Shown here piece by piece: positions 28,052 to 36,826 of a DNA stretch of 64,000 nt (position 1 is the first letter of the stretch; each line of letters opens with the position of its first letter). The stretch covers positions 991,345-1,055,344 of the forward strand of contig NZ_WJXZ01000001.1 of NCBI RefSeq assembly GCF_009668025.1, in the 5' to 3' direction. Position numbers and translations under genes: made by a program. The stretch comes from Larkinella terrae (lineage in GTDB: Bacteria > Bacteroidota > Bacteroidia > Cytophagales > Spirosomataceae). The notes below the pieces were generated by a model that saw only the letters and a program-made list of their open reading frames with translations, was not told the origin of the DNA and searched no databases.

Positions 28052-29533
28052 ATGAAATCACCCTATAAACTTTTTTCGGGATTGCTGCTGGGCCTGCTGA
28101 TCAGTACCACCTCCTGCACCGATCAATTGAATGTCGAACCGACGAGCGTCATCACCAATGCGTCGTTCTGGAAAACGGAAGACGACGCCAAAGGCGGTTT
28201 GAACGGGATGTACGTCAAACTGCGGAACGAAGCGCTGCTCAACCTGTTCATCTACGGCGAAGGCCGGAGCGAGGTGATGCAGAAGTCGCTGGCCGGAACG
28301 CTCGATTACGACCGGTATTACCTGAATACGCTCAACCAGGCCGCCACCGCGCCCGACTGGATCGGTTTGTACTCGGGCGTCAATGCGGCCAACCTGATTC
28401 TGAAATACGCGCCGACGATTACCTTTAGTTCGGAAAACGTCAAAAACACCACGCTGGCGCAGGCTTACGCGATGCGGGCGTACCTCTATTTTGTCATGGT
28501 CCGGACCTGGGGCGATTTGCCGCTGCGAACCCTGCCCACGGAAGGCTACGACCCGGAAACAACCTTTCTGGAACGATCGCCCGCTGCGGACGTTTTTAAG
28601 CTGATCAAAGAGGATATTGAAAAAGCGCTGCAACTCTTTCCGGACAACAACTTTACGAACGGTCGGAGCATGTGGTCGAAACCGGCGGTCAACGCGCTGA
28701 AAGCCGATGTTTATTTGTGGACGGGCAAACGCGCCAACGGCGGTCAGGCCGACTTCACAACGGCACTGGCGGCCTGCGACGAAGTGGGTAAAGCCGATGT
28801 GACGCTGCTGGCCGATTACGCCAGCCTGTTCAAATATGGCAACAAAGGCAGCAAGGAAATCCTGATGTCGGTGGGATTCCGGTACCTGGAAGCAACCGAT
28901 AACTACTTCAATAACATCTACATGGCCGTCGGTGCGCTTCCGGCCAATGCCGAAGCCGCTTCCAAAACCATTGTGGGTGTTTCGGGTGGCAATAACGTGT
29001 GGGAGCCCAGTGCGCTCGTCCGCAACCAGTTTTCGGTCGACGACCAACGCCGGGCCGGGACGTTCCATGAAGTTTACACCACCGGTACCAACGGCGCCCG
29101 CAATTATTTCATCTCGGTGCAGACGAAAGGGCAGGGAACGGTTGAAGGCGGGGTGCGGTTTTTCGTCGATGACATCATTCTGTACCGCTACGCCGACGTG
29201 CTGCTGCTAAAAGCCGAAGCCAAAAATGCGCTCGGACAAGACCCCAGCACCGAAATGAACCTGATCCGGCAACGGGCCTATGGCACCAAATTCGACGCCT
29301 ACAAATTCGTCAACGGCACGAAGGAAGCGAACGACGCGGCCATTCTGAAAGAGCGCCTGCTGGAACTGATGCTGGAAGGCAAGCGCTGGTGGGATCTGGT
29401 GCGGTTTGGCAAAGCGTTTGACATCGTACCGTCGCTGCAGGCGCAGAAAGGGAAGGATTACCTGTTGCTGTTCCCGATTTCCAGCAACGTGCTGAGTCTG
29501 GAACCCAAGATTAAACAGAATCCCGGTTATTAA
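28052..29533 (+). CDS. SusD/RagB family nutrient-binding outer membrane lipoprotein
   Basis: The 493-residue protein has a lipoprotein signal (LFSGLLLGLLISTTSC, lipobox Cys about residue 25). The SusD N-terminal pattern is SVITNASFWKTEDDAKGGLN, with helical TPR-like scaffold motifs AQAYAMRAYLYFVMVRTWGD and ALKADVYLWTGK. The C-terminal RagB/SusD motif region is YRYADVLLLKAEAKN and LMLEGKRWWDLVRFG. It caps the SusC channel and binds the ligand at the cell surface. Its partner is the susC gene immediately upstream. The presence of sialidase-superfamily genes after it makes this a polysaccharide-utilisation-type locus. Confidence 0.95.
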   Translation: MKSPYKLFSGLLLGLLISTTSCTDQLNVEPTSVITNASFWKTEDDAKGGLNGMYVKLRNEALLNLFIYGEGRSEVMQKSLAGTLDYDRYYLNTLNQAATAPDWIGLYSGVNAANLILKYAPTITFSSENVKNTTLAQAYAMRAYLYFVMVRTWGDLPLRTLPTEGYDPETTFLERSPAADVFKLIKEDIEKALQLFPDNNFTNGRSMWSKPAVNALKADVYLWTGKRANGGQADFTTALAACDEVGKADVTLLADYASLFKYGNKGSKEILMSVGFRYLEATDNYFNNIYMAVGALPANAEAASKTIVGVSGGNNVWEPSALVRNQFSVDDQRRAGTFHEVYTTGTNGARNYFISVQTKGQGTVEGGVRFFVDDIILYRYADVLLLKAEAKNALGQDPSTEMNLIRQRAYGTKFDAYKFVNGTKEANDAAILKERLLELMLEGKRWWDLVRFGKAFDIVPSLQAQKGKDYLLLFPISSNVLSLEPKIKQNPGY

Positions 29534-29556
29534 AAGATGGTTTAAGGTTTATAGTT

Positions 29557-29680
29557 CTCAGTACTGGACATAAAATGTACAACGGAGTGTCACTCCGTTG
29601 CTGGACCTGAACAAGCATCTGTTAATGAAGCCATTACCACGATGGAGTACCACTCCGTCGTACAAATGTCCAGTACTGAG
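29557..29680. repeat. Palindromic intergenic element with CTCAGTACTGGACAT ends
   Basis: Terminal arms 29557-29571 and 29666-29680 are perfect 15-bp inverted repeats. Just inside lies ACAACGGAGTG (from 29579) matched by CACTCCGTCGT near 29651, plus a small local hairpin GGAGTGTCACTCC (29584-29596). The 124-bp element lies between susD and the first sialidase-like gene. It may attenuate or process the operon transcript or be a mobile repeat; no coding capacity is seen. Confidence 0.82.
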
Positions 29681-29783
29681 TTTATGGTTCATTGTTTAAA
29701 GCTAATCACTTTTATAGGAACGTATTGAGTCAAAACCTTAAACGATAAACAAATATATCCCTAACCCAAAACCCGTTTAGCCC

Positions 29784-31124
29784 GTGAAAAAGAAATGCCT
29801 TTTTCTGGTCGGTTTCGTGTGCCAATGCTGGGCCTTTACGGCCCAGCATTTTTCTCCCACGGTTTGGGAAGAACGAAAAAATGCCAGCTTCACCGTCATT
29901 GCGCCCGGTATTCCGGCCTATGAAAAAACGGCCGGAATCTACAAACGGGATGGCAATGAAAAATACCAAATCAAACTGGGCGAACCCGTTGTCGTGACCG
30001 TCGCGGAAAAACCGGTAGGCTGGGGATTTTACCAGTTTCCGAAAATCTACCGCAGCACGGACGGCGCGCTGGTGGCCGTCTGGGCAATGCATACCGACCA
30101 CGCCGAGAGTTACGGCAAAGACAGCGACGGTTTTGCGGTTTCGAAGGATGGCGGAAAAACCTGGACGTTTCCCGGTGGACCCAAACCGCCGGGCGATGGG
30201 CTGTTGCTGCCCAATGGCGATATCATCCGGAATTACACGCCCCCCGCGCTGGACACCGCCAGCCTGAAACTGCCCCAAAAAATTGCAACCAAGGCGGAGA
30301 ACTACGGCCGGACGTTTTCCTATTACAAAATGGATCAACTTCCGGAGAACCTACAGGGCGTTTACCTGAACCGGTTGAAAAAAGGCCAGAAAGAATGGAC
30401 GCTGGAACACAGTCAACTGCTTGATCCAACGGCGGTGCGCTATACCGACAATAAGTTGTTTACGCTGGTGTGGTGGGGTGATATGAAAGTGGAATCGACC
30501 AACGACATTGTGACGGGCATCTACCCCGGTTTATCGCTCGAAAACGGCACCGTACCGCCCTCGGGTGTGCTTTTTTACCGTTCGTCCGATCTGGGGAAAA
30601 CCTGGAAAGCAGTCGGCAAAATTCCGTACGTACCCGATGTGACGCAGGACCCCAACGGCAACAAACGGCTGGCGCTGGGGTTTACGGAACCGGCGTTTGA
30701 AATTCTGGCCGACGGTTCATATCTCTGCGTTCTGCGGACTTCCGATGGGCTGGGCAATAGTCCGATGTACCTCAGCCGCTCGGTCGATAAAGGCGCAACC
30801 TGGAGCCAGCCGAAAGTTTTCACCAGTTCGGGTGTGTTGCCCCATTTGCTCCAGTTGAAGAACGGTGTGACGGTGCTGGCTTCGGGCCGACCGGGCATGC
30901 AAGTGCGGTTTTCCAACGGATCAAACGGTTTGCAGTGGACCGATGCCTTCGAAATGCTGCCGTTCACGGACCAGAAAGATGCCGTTTCCTGCGGTTATCC
31001 TGACCTGATTGCCACCGGCCCGGATAAATTTCTGCTCATTTATTCCGACTTTAAATACAAAAATGCGCAGGGCGAAACCCGGAAGGCCATTAAAGTGCGG
31101 GAGATCACGGTCACCCCGCGCTGA
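29784..31124 (+). CDS. Secreted sialidase-superfamily (BNR/Asp-box) protein
   Basis: The 446-residue protein has a signal peptide (KKKCLFLVGFVCQCWAFTAQ) and a propeller fold marked by Asp-boxes SKDGGKTW, SSDLGKTW and SVDKGATW. The family includes exo-alpha-sialidases and other glycosidases and lyases with retained BNR repeats. The canonical GH33 F/Y-R-I-P motif is not evident near the N-terminus, so sialidase activity should not be assumed. It has a close tandem paralogue downstream: both contain FQFP or YQFP, a long insert near residues 100-150, and the ending RKAIKVREITV. It probably degrades the glycan taken up by the SusCD pair. Confidence 0.82.
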   Translation: MKKKCLFLVGFVCQCWAFTAQHFSPTVWEERKNASFTVIAPGIPAYEKTAGIYKRDGNEKYQIKLGEPVVVTVAEKPVGWGFYQFPKIYRSTDGALVAVWAMHTDHAESYGKDSDGFAVSKDGGKTWTFPGGPKPPGDGLLLPNGDIIRNYTPPALDTASLKLPQKIATKAENYGRTFSYYKMDQLPENLQGVYLNRLKKGQKEWTLEHSQLLDPTAVRYTDNKLFTLVWWGDMKVESTNDIVTGIYPGLSLENGTVPPSGVLFYRSSDLGKTWKAVGKIPYVPDVTQDPNGNKRLALGFTEPAFEILADGSYLCVLRTSDGLGNSPMYLSRSVDKGATWSQPKVFTSSGVLPHLLQLKNGVTVLASGRPGMQVRFSNGSNGLQWTDAFEMLPFTDQKDAVSCGYPDLIATGPDKFLLIYSDFKYKNAQGETRKAIKVREITVTPR

Positions 31125-31157
31125 CGATTTTCCGGTTTTTTGCTCAACTACCCCAAC

Positions 31158-32510
31158 ATGATCAAATCGTACCTCCTGTTTCTTGGACTCCTTCTGGGCG
31201 GTGTGGCAACCGCCCAGAAAACCGCTGTTCCGACGACCGACTGGACTGAACGGAGCAACGAGCCCCTTTCCGTGATTACCAACGGCATTCCGGCTTACAA
31301 CAAAACCGCTATTCAGTATAAACAGAATGGCAAGCTAACATACCGCGTCACGCTGAGCGAACCGGTGGTGGTGAGCGTGGCCGACAAGGAAGAAAAATGG
31401 GGCCATTTTCAGTTTCCGGACATCGCCCGCAACCTCGACGGCGCTATCGTGGTGAAGTGGCAAATGGCCAACGATGCGATGGAATCGTACGGCGGCACCT
31501 CTTCGCCGACGGCGGTTTCCACCGACGGCGGAAAAACCTGGAAACCGGGCGCTACGGATTGGGAACATTCCGTGCTGGACGAGGGCGTTCTGCTGAAAAA
31601 TGGGGAACGGATCAAAGTGGTGACCCCGAAACCGGTCAAAGAGTCCGAGCTGGCGATGCCAAAACCGGTCGGGTCGTTCAAGCGGAGAAATTCGGTCCAC
31701 ACTTTTTACAAACTGACCGAACTGCCCGCCAGTCGCCAGGGCGTTTTTCTGGCCCGGCGTGGTAAAGGGGAACGGGTTTGGAAAGATGAACAAGCGGTTC
31801 TGGACGACCCGCAAGCCCTGCGCTACAGCCTGCGCGGCATGGTGCCGGTGGTCTGGTGGGGCGATCTGAAAACCGCTAACGATGGTTCCGTTGTCGCCTG
31901 TGTGTATCCCGGTTTTCACATTCGGGACGATGGCAGCCCGGACCTGAAAGGTGGGGTTTTCTTTTACCGCTCTACGGATGCCGGGCATTCCTGGAAAATC
32001 CTGAGCCGCATTCCGTACCAGCCGGACACCAAAATCGATACAAATGGCGTGAATAAATTCTGGTTTACGGAACCGGCTTTCGAGATTCTGGCCAATGGCA
32101 CCTACCTCAGCGTCATTCGCTCGCATGACATTTACAGCGGCCCGCTATACGCCAGCCGTTCCACGGATCAGGGCAAAACATTTACCAAACCGGAGGTCAT
32201 GGCCCCGAACGGCGTCTTTCCGCGCCTGTTGCAGTTGAAAAATGGCGTGGTCGTGACCGCTTCCGGTCGGCCGGGCGTGCAAATCCGGTTTTCGAACGAC
32301 GGTAAGGGCAAATCCTGGACAAATGCCTTTGAAATGCTGCCGTTTGGCCCGAACAGCACCTACGACCAGGTTTCCTGCGGCTACACCGGTTTGCTGCCCA
32401 CCGGCGACAATTCGTTCCTGATCGTCTATTCGGATTTTGATTTCAAGAATCCACAGGGTCAGATTCGCAAAGCGATCAAGGTGCGCGAGGTGACGGTTTC
32501 TGCGCTTTGA
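31158..32510 (+). CDS. Secreted sialidase-superfamily protein, tandem paralogue
   Basis: The 450-residue protein has a signal peptide (IKSYLLFLGLLLGGVATAQ) and Asp-boxes STDGGKTW, STDAGHSW and STDQGKTF. It shares long stretches with the preceding gene (GIPAYNKTA, VVWWGDLK, FTEPAFEILA, LPHLLQLKNG-like FPRLLQLKNG, KAIKVREVTV), showing tandem duplication followed by divergence. ATG 31158 begins the signal peptide; an upstream in-frame ATG at 31140 is less likely. The spacing to the previous stop is about 30 bases, so they are co-transcribed. As with its neighbour, no FRIP motif is obvious and the substrate is unknown. Confidence 0.82.
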   Translation: MIKSYLLFLGLLLGGVATAQKTAVPTTDWTERSNEPLSVITNGIPAYNKTAIQYKQNGKLTYRVTLSEPVVVSVADKEEKWGHFQFPDIARNLDGAIVVKWQMANDAMESYGGTSSPTAVSTDGGKTWKPGATDWEHSVLDEGVLLKNGERIKVVTPKPVKESELAMPKPVGSFKRRNSVHTFYKLTELPASRQGVFLARRGKGERVWKDEQAVLDDPQALRYSLRGMVPVVWWGDLKTANDGSVVACVYPGFHIRDDGSPDLKGGVFFYRSTDAGHSWKILSRIPYQPDTKIDTNGVNKFWFTEPAFEILANGTYLSVIRSHDIYSGPLYASRSTDQGKTFTKPEVMAPNGVFPRLLQLKNGVVVTASGRPGVQIRFSNDGKGKSWTNAFEMLPFGPNSTYDQVSCGYTGLLPTGDNSFLIVYSDFDFKNPQGQIRKAIKVREVTVSAL

Positions 32511-32575
32511 ACAGCGTCTGTTTTTTTGTTTGAAGTGGTTGGTTTGAGAAGGATTTCGGTTTGGGAATAGTCCCG

Positions 32576-32734
32576 GGTCGCATAGCGACCAAATGTTTGT
32601 AGCCCAAATGCGTTCTTCATCGGCCAATGATCGCGTAGCGATCGAACCGGTTTTGACGGGTTTGTTCGGTCGCTACGCGACCTGTCTCAACTTCGAGTCA
32701 AGAACTTCTACAAACATTCGGTCGCTACGCGACC
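32576..32734. repeat. Palindromic intergenic element with GGTCGC...TGTTTGTAG ends
   Basis: Outer arms 32576-32602 and 32708-32734 are 27-bp inverted repeats with two mismatches. Each joins a small palindrome (GGTCGCATAGCGACC or its variant) to AATGTTTGTAG. Two more copies of the palindrome lie inside, at 32629-32643 (GATCGCGTAGCGATC) and 32668-32682 (GGTCGCTACGCGACC). The tail TGTTTGTAG is shared with the element at 54586. It lies between the second sialidase-like gene and the unknown exported protein. Confidence 0.87.
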
Positions 32735-32785
32735 ACGATTTAGAAGGTTATTCAATCGGGTTTGTATTACTCAATTTTATTCAAC

Positions 32786-34591
32786 ATGAATTATCGCAAC
32801 TGGTTTTTGCTGGCATTTACCTTAGGCTGTGCGGTTTTCGCCGGAGCAACGTATGGAAACGGAAACCGACCTAATGCGACAAAAAAACCGGTAATCGCCG
32901 ATTCGAGCCAGACGGCCCGCACGAAAAAGCCGAAGAAAGAAGCCACACCATTTTTATACAGTCCGCAGGCGGCTCCAAGCCCCAAACTGCTGTTTGATTA
33001 TTACCACCGCAAAGGGCCCAGCACCAAAGTAGGCAACTACATGGTGACCGGGGCCTGGACCACGATTAACGGCCGCTACGGTTGGGACGATTTTGTGCAC
33101 ACCAACTCGTTCGACCCGGTTTTTGTGGCGCTGGAAAAAGAGTTCGCCATTTCGATGGCGCAGGAACCCTACTCCGACGCGACCCTGGCGACGAAAGACG
33201 CGGTGGTCATCGTAAATCCCGACAACCCGAAATTGGACCCGACAGCCAACGTCCTGACCGACGCCGAAATTGCGATGCTCCGGCGGTACGTCGAGAAGGG
33301 CGGCAGTTTGATGGTCATGATCAACAGCGGGGGCAGCGACCGGGCCGCCGAGGATTTTGAAGGCGTTCAGTTGCGCAAACTAACCCGCAGTTTTGGTCTC
33401 GACTGGAACAGCGACGACACGCATTATTCCGACGTGTCCATTGGCGAAAACCACCCCTATTTCTACGACGTGCCCATTTTTCACTACGGTTCGGGCTGTA
33501 CGCTCCGAATTCTGCCGGAAGCAAAGAATCCGACGGTGTTGATGCAGGTGGCGTCCGATGCGGGCTACCCCGACCGCAACGTCAAGGGCCCCGGCATCGT
33601 GCTGGTGCGGCCGGGCAAAGGGAAGTTTATTCTGGTGGGCGACAACGGTTCCTGGACCGGTAACATGTCGCGCCCCTGGGCCGAAAACGAGCGGATTCTC
33701 AAGCAATTGTTCCGGTATTTAAAACCGGATCAGGGTGTTAAAACTCCGCAGCTTCCGGCCGACAAATCGTTTCAGTACGAAGTCACGGTAGCAGAGTTGC
33801 AGGGCATTCCGGTTACCAATACGCTTAAGGAAATTGAGCACCCGCACTTCAAAATGTTTTCGCCCCGCCCGGCCACGAACATGCCGTACCTGGAAGCCAC
33901 GGCCGATCTGACGCTGAAAATTGGCAAACACGGGCCCGAAGAAGCCGCCCCGCTGACCGCCGAGGTGAACGGTTTTCGGTGGTTTGAAGAAAGTCCGCAG
34001 GAAAAACAGCAGATTCAGCTAGTGGCCAGTCGGCAGGGAAAAGTAAGCCAGCTTGCCGCCAAAGGTCAGGGCGCCCGGTGGCTGGCGCCGGATGTGTCGA
34101 TTCTGGTCCCACTGCTGCCCGTCGATGGCATTCGGCCGGGCGACCGCTGGGAAAGCATTGAAAATGTGCGGGTTCCGATGCTGAACGGCACAGACTTACC
34201 CCCATTGAAACCGACTCCGATGAGCTTGACTTATATTTCTGACACTGAACTGGACGGCCGGGCGTGTCGGCTAATCCGGGCGACTGGCGAACTCTGGCTC
34301 AGCGACCTCGGCGTTCGGGTGGAGGAGTTGCTGCCCGACGAGGAAGTCCGGCAGGTGGGCGGTTCGCGCTACCGGTTTTTCAACGAACACGGCGGAAAAA
34401 TCCTGTACAAACGCGAGCAGTGGGTCGATCGGGAAACCGGGACGGTGATCAAGGGCCGGGTGCAGACCCGCATTGTCGCCTGGATTCAGGACAAAACCGT
34501 ACCGGTCGGCAGCAGCAATGCCGTCAAGGATCAGCAAATGATTGTGTCGATGGCGCACAGCACCACGTTTAAGCTCAAGGACGCCAAATGA
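32786..34591 (+). CDS. Exported protein of unknown function with a glutaminase-like/DUF4350-type N-terminal half
   Basis: The 601-residue protein has a signal peptide (YRNWFLLAFTLGCAVFAGA) followed by a Lys/Thr-rich linker. Residues about 70-320 read like a class-I-amidotransferase-like or DUF4350 domain: DAVVIVNPDNPKLDP, EIAMLRRYVEKGGSLMVMIN, GPGIVLVRPGKGKFILVGDN. This fold often occurs as a non-catalytic or ThuA-like domain next to glycan genes. The C-terminal half (about 330-600) is unrecognised and predicted beta-rich. The TTG at 32762 is a worse start than ATG 32786, where the signal begins. Its stop overlaps the start of the decayed gene at 34588 (ATGATGA), so the two were once translated together. 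Confidence 0.7.
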   Translation: MNYRNWFLLAFTLGCAVFAGATYGNGNRPNATKKPVIADSSQTARTKKPKKEATPFLYSPQAAPSPKLLFDYYHRKGPSTKVGNYMVTGAWTTINGRYGWDDFVHTNSFDPVFVALEKEFAISMAQEPYSDATLATKDAVVIVNPDNPKLDPTANVLTDAEIAMLRRYVEKGGSLMVMINSGGSDRAAEDFEGVQLRKLTRSFGLDWNSDDTHYSDVSIGENHPYFYDVPIFHYGSGCTLRILPEAKNPTVLMQVASDAGYPDRNVKGPGIVLVRPGKGKFILVGDNGSWTGNMSRPWAENERILKQLFRYLKPDQGVKTPQLPADKSFQYEVTVAELQGIPVTNTLKEIEHPHFKMFSPRPATNMPYLEATADLTLKIGKHGPEEAAPLTAEVNGFRWFEESPQEKQQIQLVASRQGKVSQLAAKGQGARWLAPDVSILVPLLPVDGIRPGDRWESIENVRVPMLNGTDLPPLKPTPMSLTYISDTELDGRACRLIRATGELWLSDLGVRVEELLPDEEVRQVGGSRYRFFNEHGGKILYKREQWVDRETGTVIKGRVQTRIVAWIQDKTVPVGSSNAVKDQQMIVSMAHSTTFKLKDAK

Positions 34592-35310
34592 TGACCCGCC
34601 GGGAGCTGATCAAAAAAGCGGGTGGTTTGGGCGCCGGACTGGCGTTTGGACCATTTCCGCTTCAGCGATTAGCTGGTACCGGGCGGATGTCGGACGTGAA
34701 CGATACGGATATTCCGGGCGCAATTGTCCTCGGCTGCGAAACAATGAGCAACGTTTTCAATGCCGACGATGGTGACATTGCCCATTTTGGCTCGGCTATT
34801 TCGACCGTCGGGGGTGAGTCCTATTTCCGGTTTAGCAGCACGCACACGGAATCACATATTCCCGGGCGGCACCTGAACGCGCTGCTGAATGCCGAAGATG
34901 CGATCGGTTACCAGATTGCTCCGGGGGTGGTTGAGAAACACGCGAAAACCGCCTGTCAATGAGTTCATAACCATCCCGTTCATGTTGCCAGCGCGGGAGC
35001 TGACCTTGAATCACCGTACGCGGACAATCCGGGTTCGATTGAAAGGCGACCGCGTCCTGGCCATGGACAACTTCGGCGCCAATTTCACTTTTTTTGATCG
35101 CTTCTAACCTGGACACATGTATGCCAATTCGTCTACCTACACGGTTGTTGCCAATCGGAAGTGTTCGTGAATAGCCGTCAGTGCGTGGCGGTGCGGATAT
35201 ATCCGGGTCGCAGCGACAGCCAGGGCGTTTCCATTCGGGCCCACGGCAGCCCGGCTACGCTCCAATCGCTGGAAGCCTGGCAACTGGAAAACCTGTTTGC
35301 CAAACCGTAA
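34588..35310 (+). pseudogene. Decayed exported gene: intact Tat-type N-terminus, then broken C-terminal fragments with a GH32-like end
   Basis: A frame of 124 codons starts at ATG 34588 (or 34591) with a twin-arginine-like signal (TRRELIKKAGGLGAGLAFG) and ends abruptly at 34962. Its conserved-looking part includes LGCETMSNVFNADDGD and HIPGRHLNALLNAEDA. A different frame then reads TIPFMLPARELTLN through FGANFTFFDRF to a stop at 35107. Shortly after, YANSSTYTVVANRK shifts at about 35160 into VFVNSRQCVAVRIYPGRS and SLEAWQLENLFAKP, ending at 35310. The last part resembles the C-terminus of GH32-type glycosidases. Deletion plus frameshift best explains this; the N-terminal piece may be a different gene. 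The family is uncertain. Confidence 0.6.
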
Positions 35311-35365
35311 GATTGATACAATCATTCAAAAACCGCCCGGATGAAAGATAATCTCGGCGGTAACT

Positions 35366-35431
35366 TTGAAAAATAGTACAACAAATCGAAATAAAAGTAG
35401 GAGGATCACTAATCGACAAAACTTAATTTTG
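35366..35431 (+). promoter_or_regulatory. Promoter and candidate AraC operator of the second sialidase-like transcription unit (shared-architecture copy 3)
   Basis: Half-site TGAAAAATAGTA starts at 35367, half-site ATAAAAGTA at 35391, and -7 box TAATTTTG at 35424-35431, followed by the gene ATG at 35509. The spacing is identical to the copies before ridA and susC (57 bp from first motif to -7). Between the two half-sites only scattered bases are conserved, while both half-sites and the -7 box are retained. This breaks the plus-strand block into at least two transcription units under the same control. Confidence 0.82.
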
Positions 35432-35508
35432 CGTACGATCCATCCAAAAGAATAAAATATCGATGAATTTCAAATCGATAAAAAAATAACCAGTCCTAAT
35501 CCATCCCC

Positions 35509-36711
35509 ATGACCCTCAATCTGAAAAGTGCCGGTTCGTTTTTCCTGCTTTCCGGCGTTATGGCCCTCGGCCTGACGTCGTTTGTTGCGAACAACGCCCC
35601 GAAACCGGTAACCGACGATGCGCCCGCCCGGAAAGTCAAAGATTTCGTGATTTACCAGGACGAGCGGTTTTATTCGACCTTTCCGTCGATCGTCAAAAAG
35701 CCCAACGGCGAATACCTGGTCGCTTTCCGGCGCGCGCCGGAGCGCCGGGGTTTCGGCGAGAAAGGGTCCAACCACGTTGACCCGAATAGCTATCTGGTGG
35801 CGGTTCGCTCGAAAGACGGCGAAACCTGGACGAAAGAACCGGAACTGATTTACGCCCATGCGTTCGGTGGGTCGCAGGACCCGTGTTTACTGCAATTGAA
35901 AAACGGCGACATTCTGTGCGCCAGCTACGGCTGGGCGTTCCTCCGTCCCGACGGCATGGCAAATCTGAAAAAACCGTATTTTGAAACATCCGGGGCCGTT
36001 TTTCTGGGCGGTTACCTGGTGCGTTCGACGGATGGCGGCAAAAACTGGCAGGGTCCCATTTACCCCACGCACATTGCGCCGGAAATCAATTTAAGTCCGC
36101 TGGGCGGAGTACCTCTTCCGGCCTACAACCGGGGGGCGTTGTACGAAGGAAAAAGCGGCCGGATTTACTGGATCGTGGCTTCCAGCGACTCCAATTCGCC
36201 GAAGAAAACGTCCAACCATTTGATTGTTTCGGATGACAAGGGCCTGACCTGGAAGTATGCAAGCGTGGTGGCCATCGACGACAAAGTGTTGTTCAACGAA
36301 GCCTCGGCTTACGAAACGCCCAAAGGCGACATCATCGGTTTTCTGCGCACGGCCAACCTCGACGATCAGGCGTGTATTGCCCGCTCAACCGACGGCGGCA
36401 AGAGCTTCAAATGGGAATCGATGGGTTTTCAGGGCCACCCGATGCAGGCCACGCGGCTGGCCGACAACCGGGTGTTGCTGGTCTACGGCTACCGGCATAA
36501 ACCCTACGGTATCCGCGCCCGCATTCTGAACGCCGAGTGTACCGATTATAAAACCGCTCCCGAAATTGTGTTGCGCGAAGACGGCGGCAGCACCGATATC
36601 GGCTATCCGTGGTCGGTACAGCTCGACAAAAAACGGGTGCTGGTTGTCTATTACTTTAACCTGGACAACGGAACCCGCCAGATTGCCGGATCGATTCTGG
36701 AACTGAAATGA
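35509..36711 (+). CDS. Secreted sialidase-superfamily (Asp-box) protein
   Basis: The 400-residue protein has a signal peptide (about residues 1-27, LLSGVMALGLTSFVANN). Four Asp-box-like motifs follow: SKDGETW, STDGGKNW, SDDKGLTW and STDGGKSF. The N-terminal FPSIVKKPNGEYLVAFRR sits where sialidases carry FRIP, but that tetrapeptide itself is absent. LFNEASAYETPKGDIIGFLR is a plausible active-site loop with Glu. It is the first gene after the third shared promoter. It is probably an exo-acting glycosidase, or a related propeller enzyme, of the same utilisation system. Confidence 0.83.
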   Translation: MTLNLKSAGSFFLLSGVMALGLTSFVANNAPKPVTDDAPARKVKDFVIYQDERFYSTFPSIVKKPNGEYLVAFRRAPERRGFGEKGSNHVDPNSYLVAVRSKDGETWTKEPELIYAHAFGGSQDPCLLQLKNGDILCASYGWAFLRPDGMANLKKPYFETSGAVFLGGYLVRSTDGGKNWQGPIYPTHIAPEINLSPLGGVPLPAYNRGALYEGKSGRIYWIVASSDSNSPKKTSNHLIVSDDKGLTWKYASVVAIDDKVLFNEASAYETPKGDIIGFLRTANLDDQACIARSTDGGKSFKWESMGFQGHPMQATRLADNRVLLVYGYRHKPYGIRARILNAECTDYKTAPEIVLREDGGSTDIGYPWSVQLDKKRVLVVYYFNLDNGTRQIAGSILELK

Positions 36712-36745
36712 AGGACTGTGTAGAATTACAAGAACCTTTTTAAAG

Positions 36746-36813
36746 TTGCCCCCAACCCCCTAAAGGGGGCTTTAGCAAACCTGTTTAAGCCCCCTTTAGG
36801 GGGTTGGGGGCAA
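36746..36813. repeat. Palindromic intergenic repeat, CCCCCTAAAGGGGG family (copy 2)
   Basis: Arms 36746-36774 (TTGCCCCCAACCCCCTAAAG...) and 36785-36813 pair over about 28 bp with one or two mismatches around a 10-base loop. Each arm also contains CCCCCTAAAGGGGG, itself a palindrome. It lies between the sialidase-like gene and the MFS transporter and is a likely processing or attenuation stem within the transcript. Confidence 0.88.
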
Positions 36814-36826
36814 CCGCTGACTCGTT

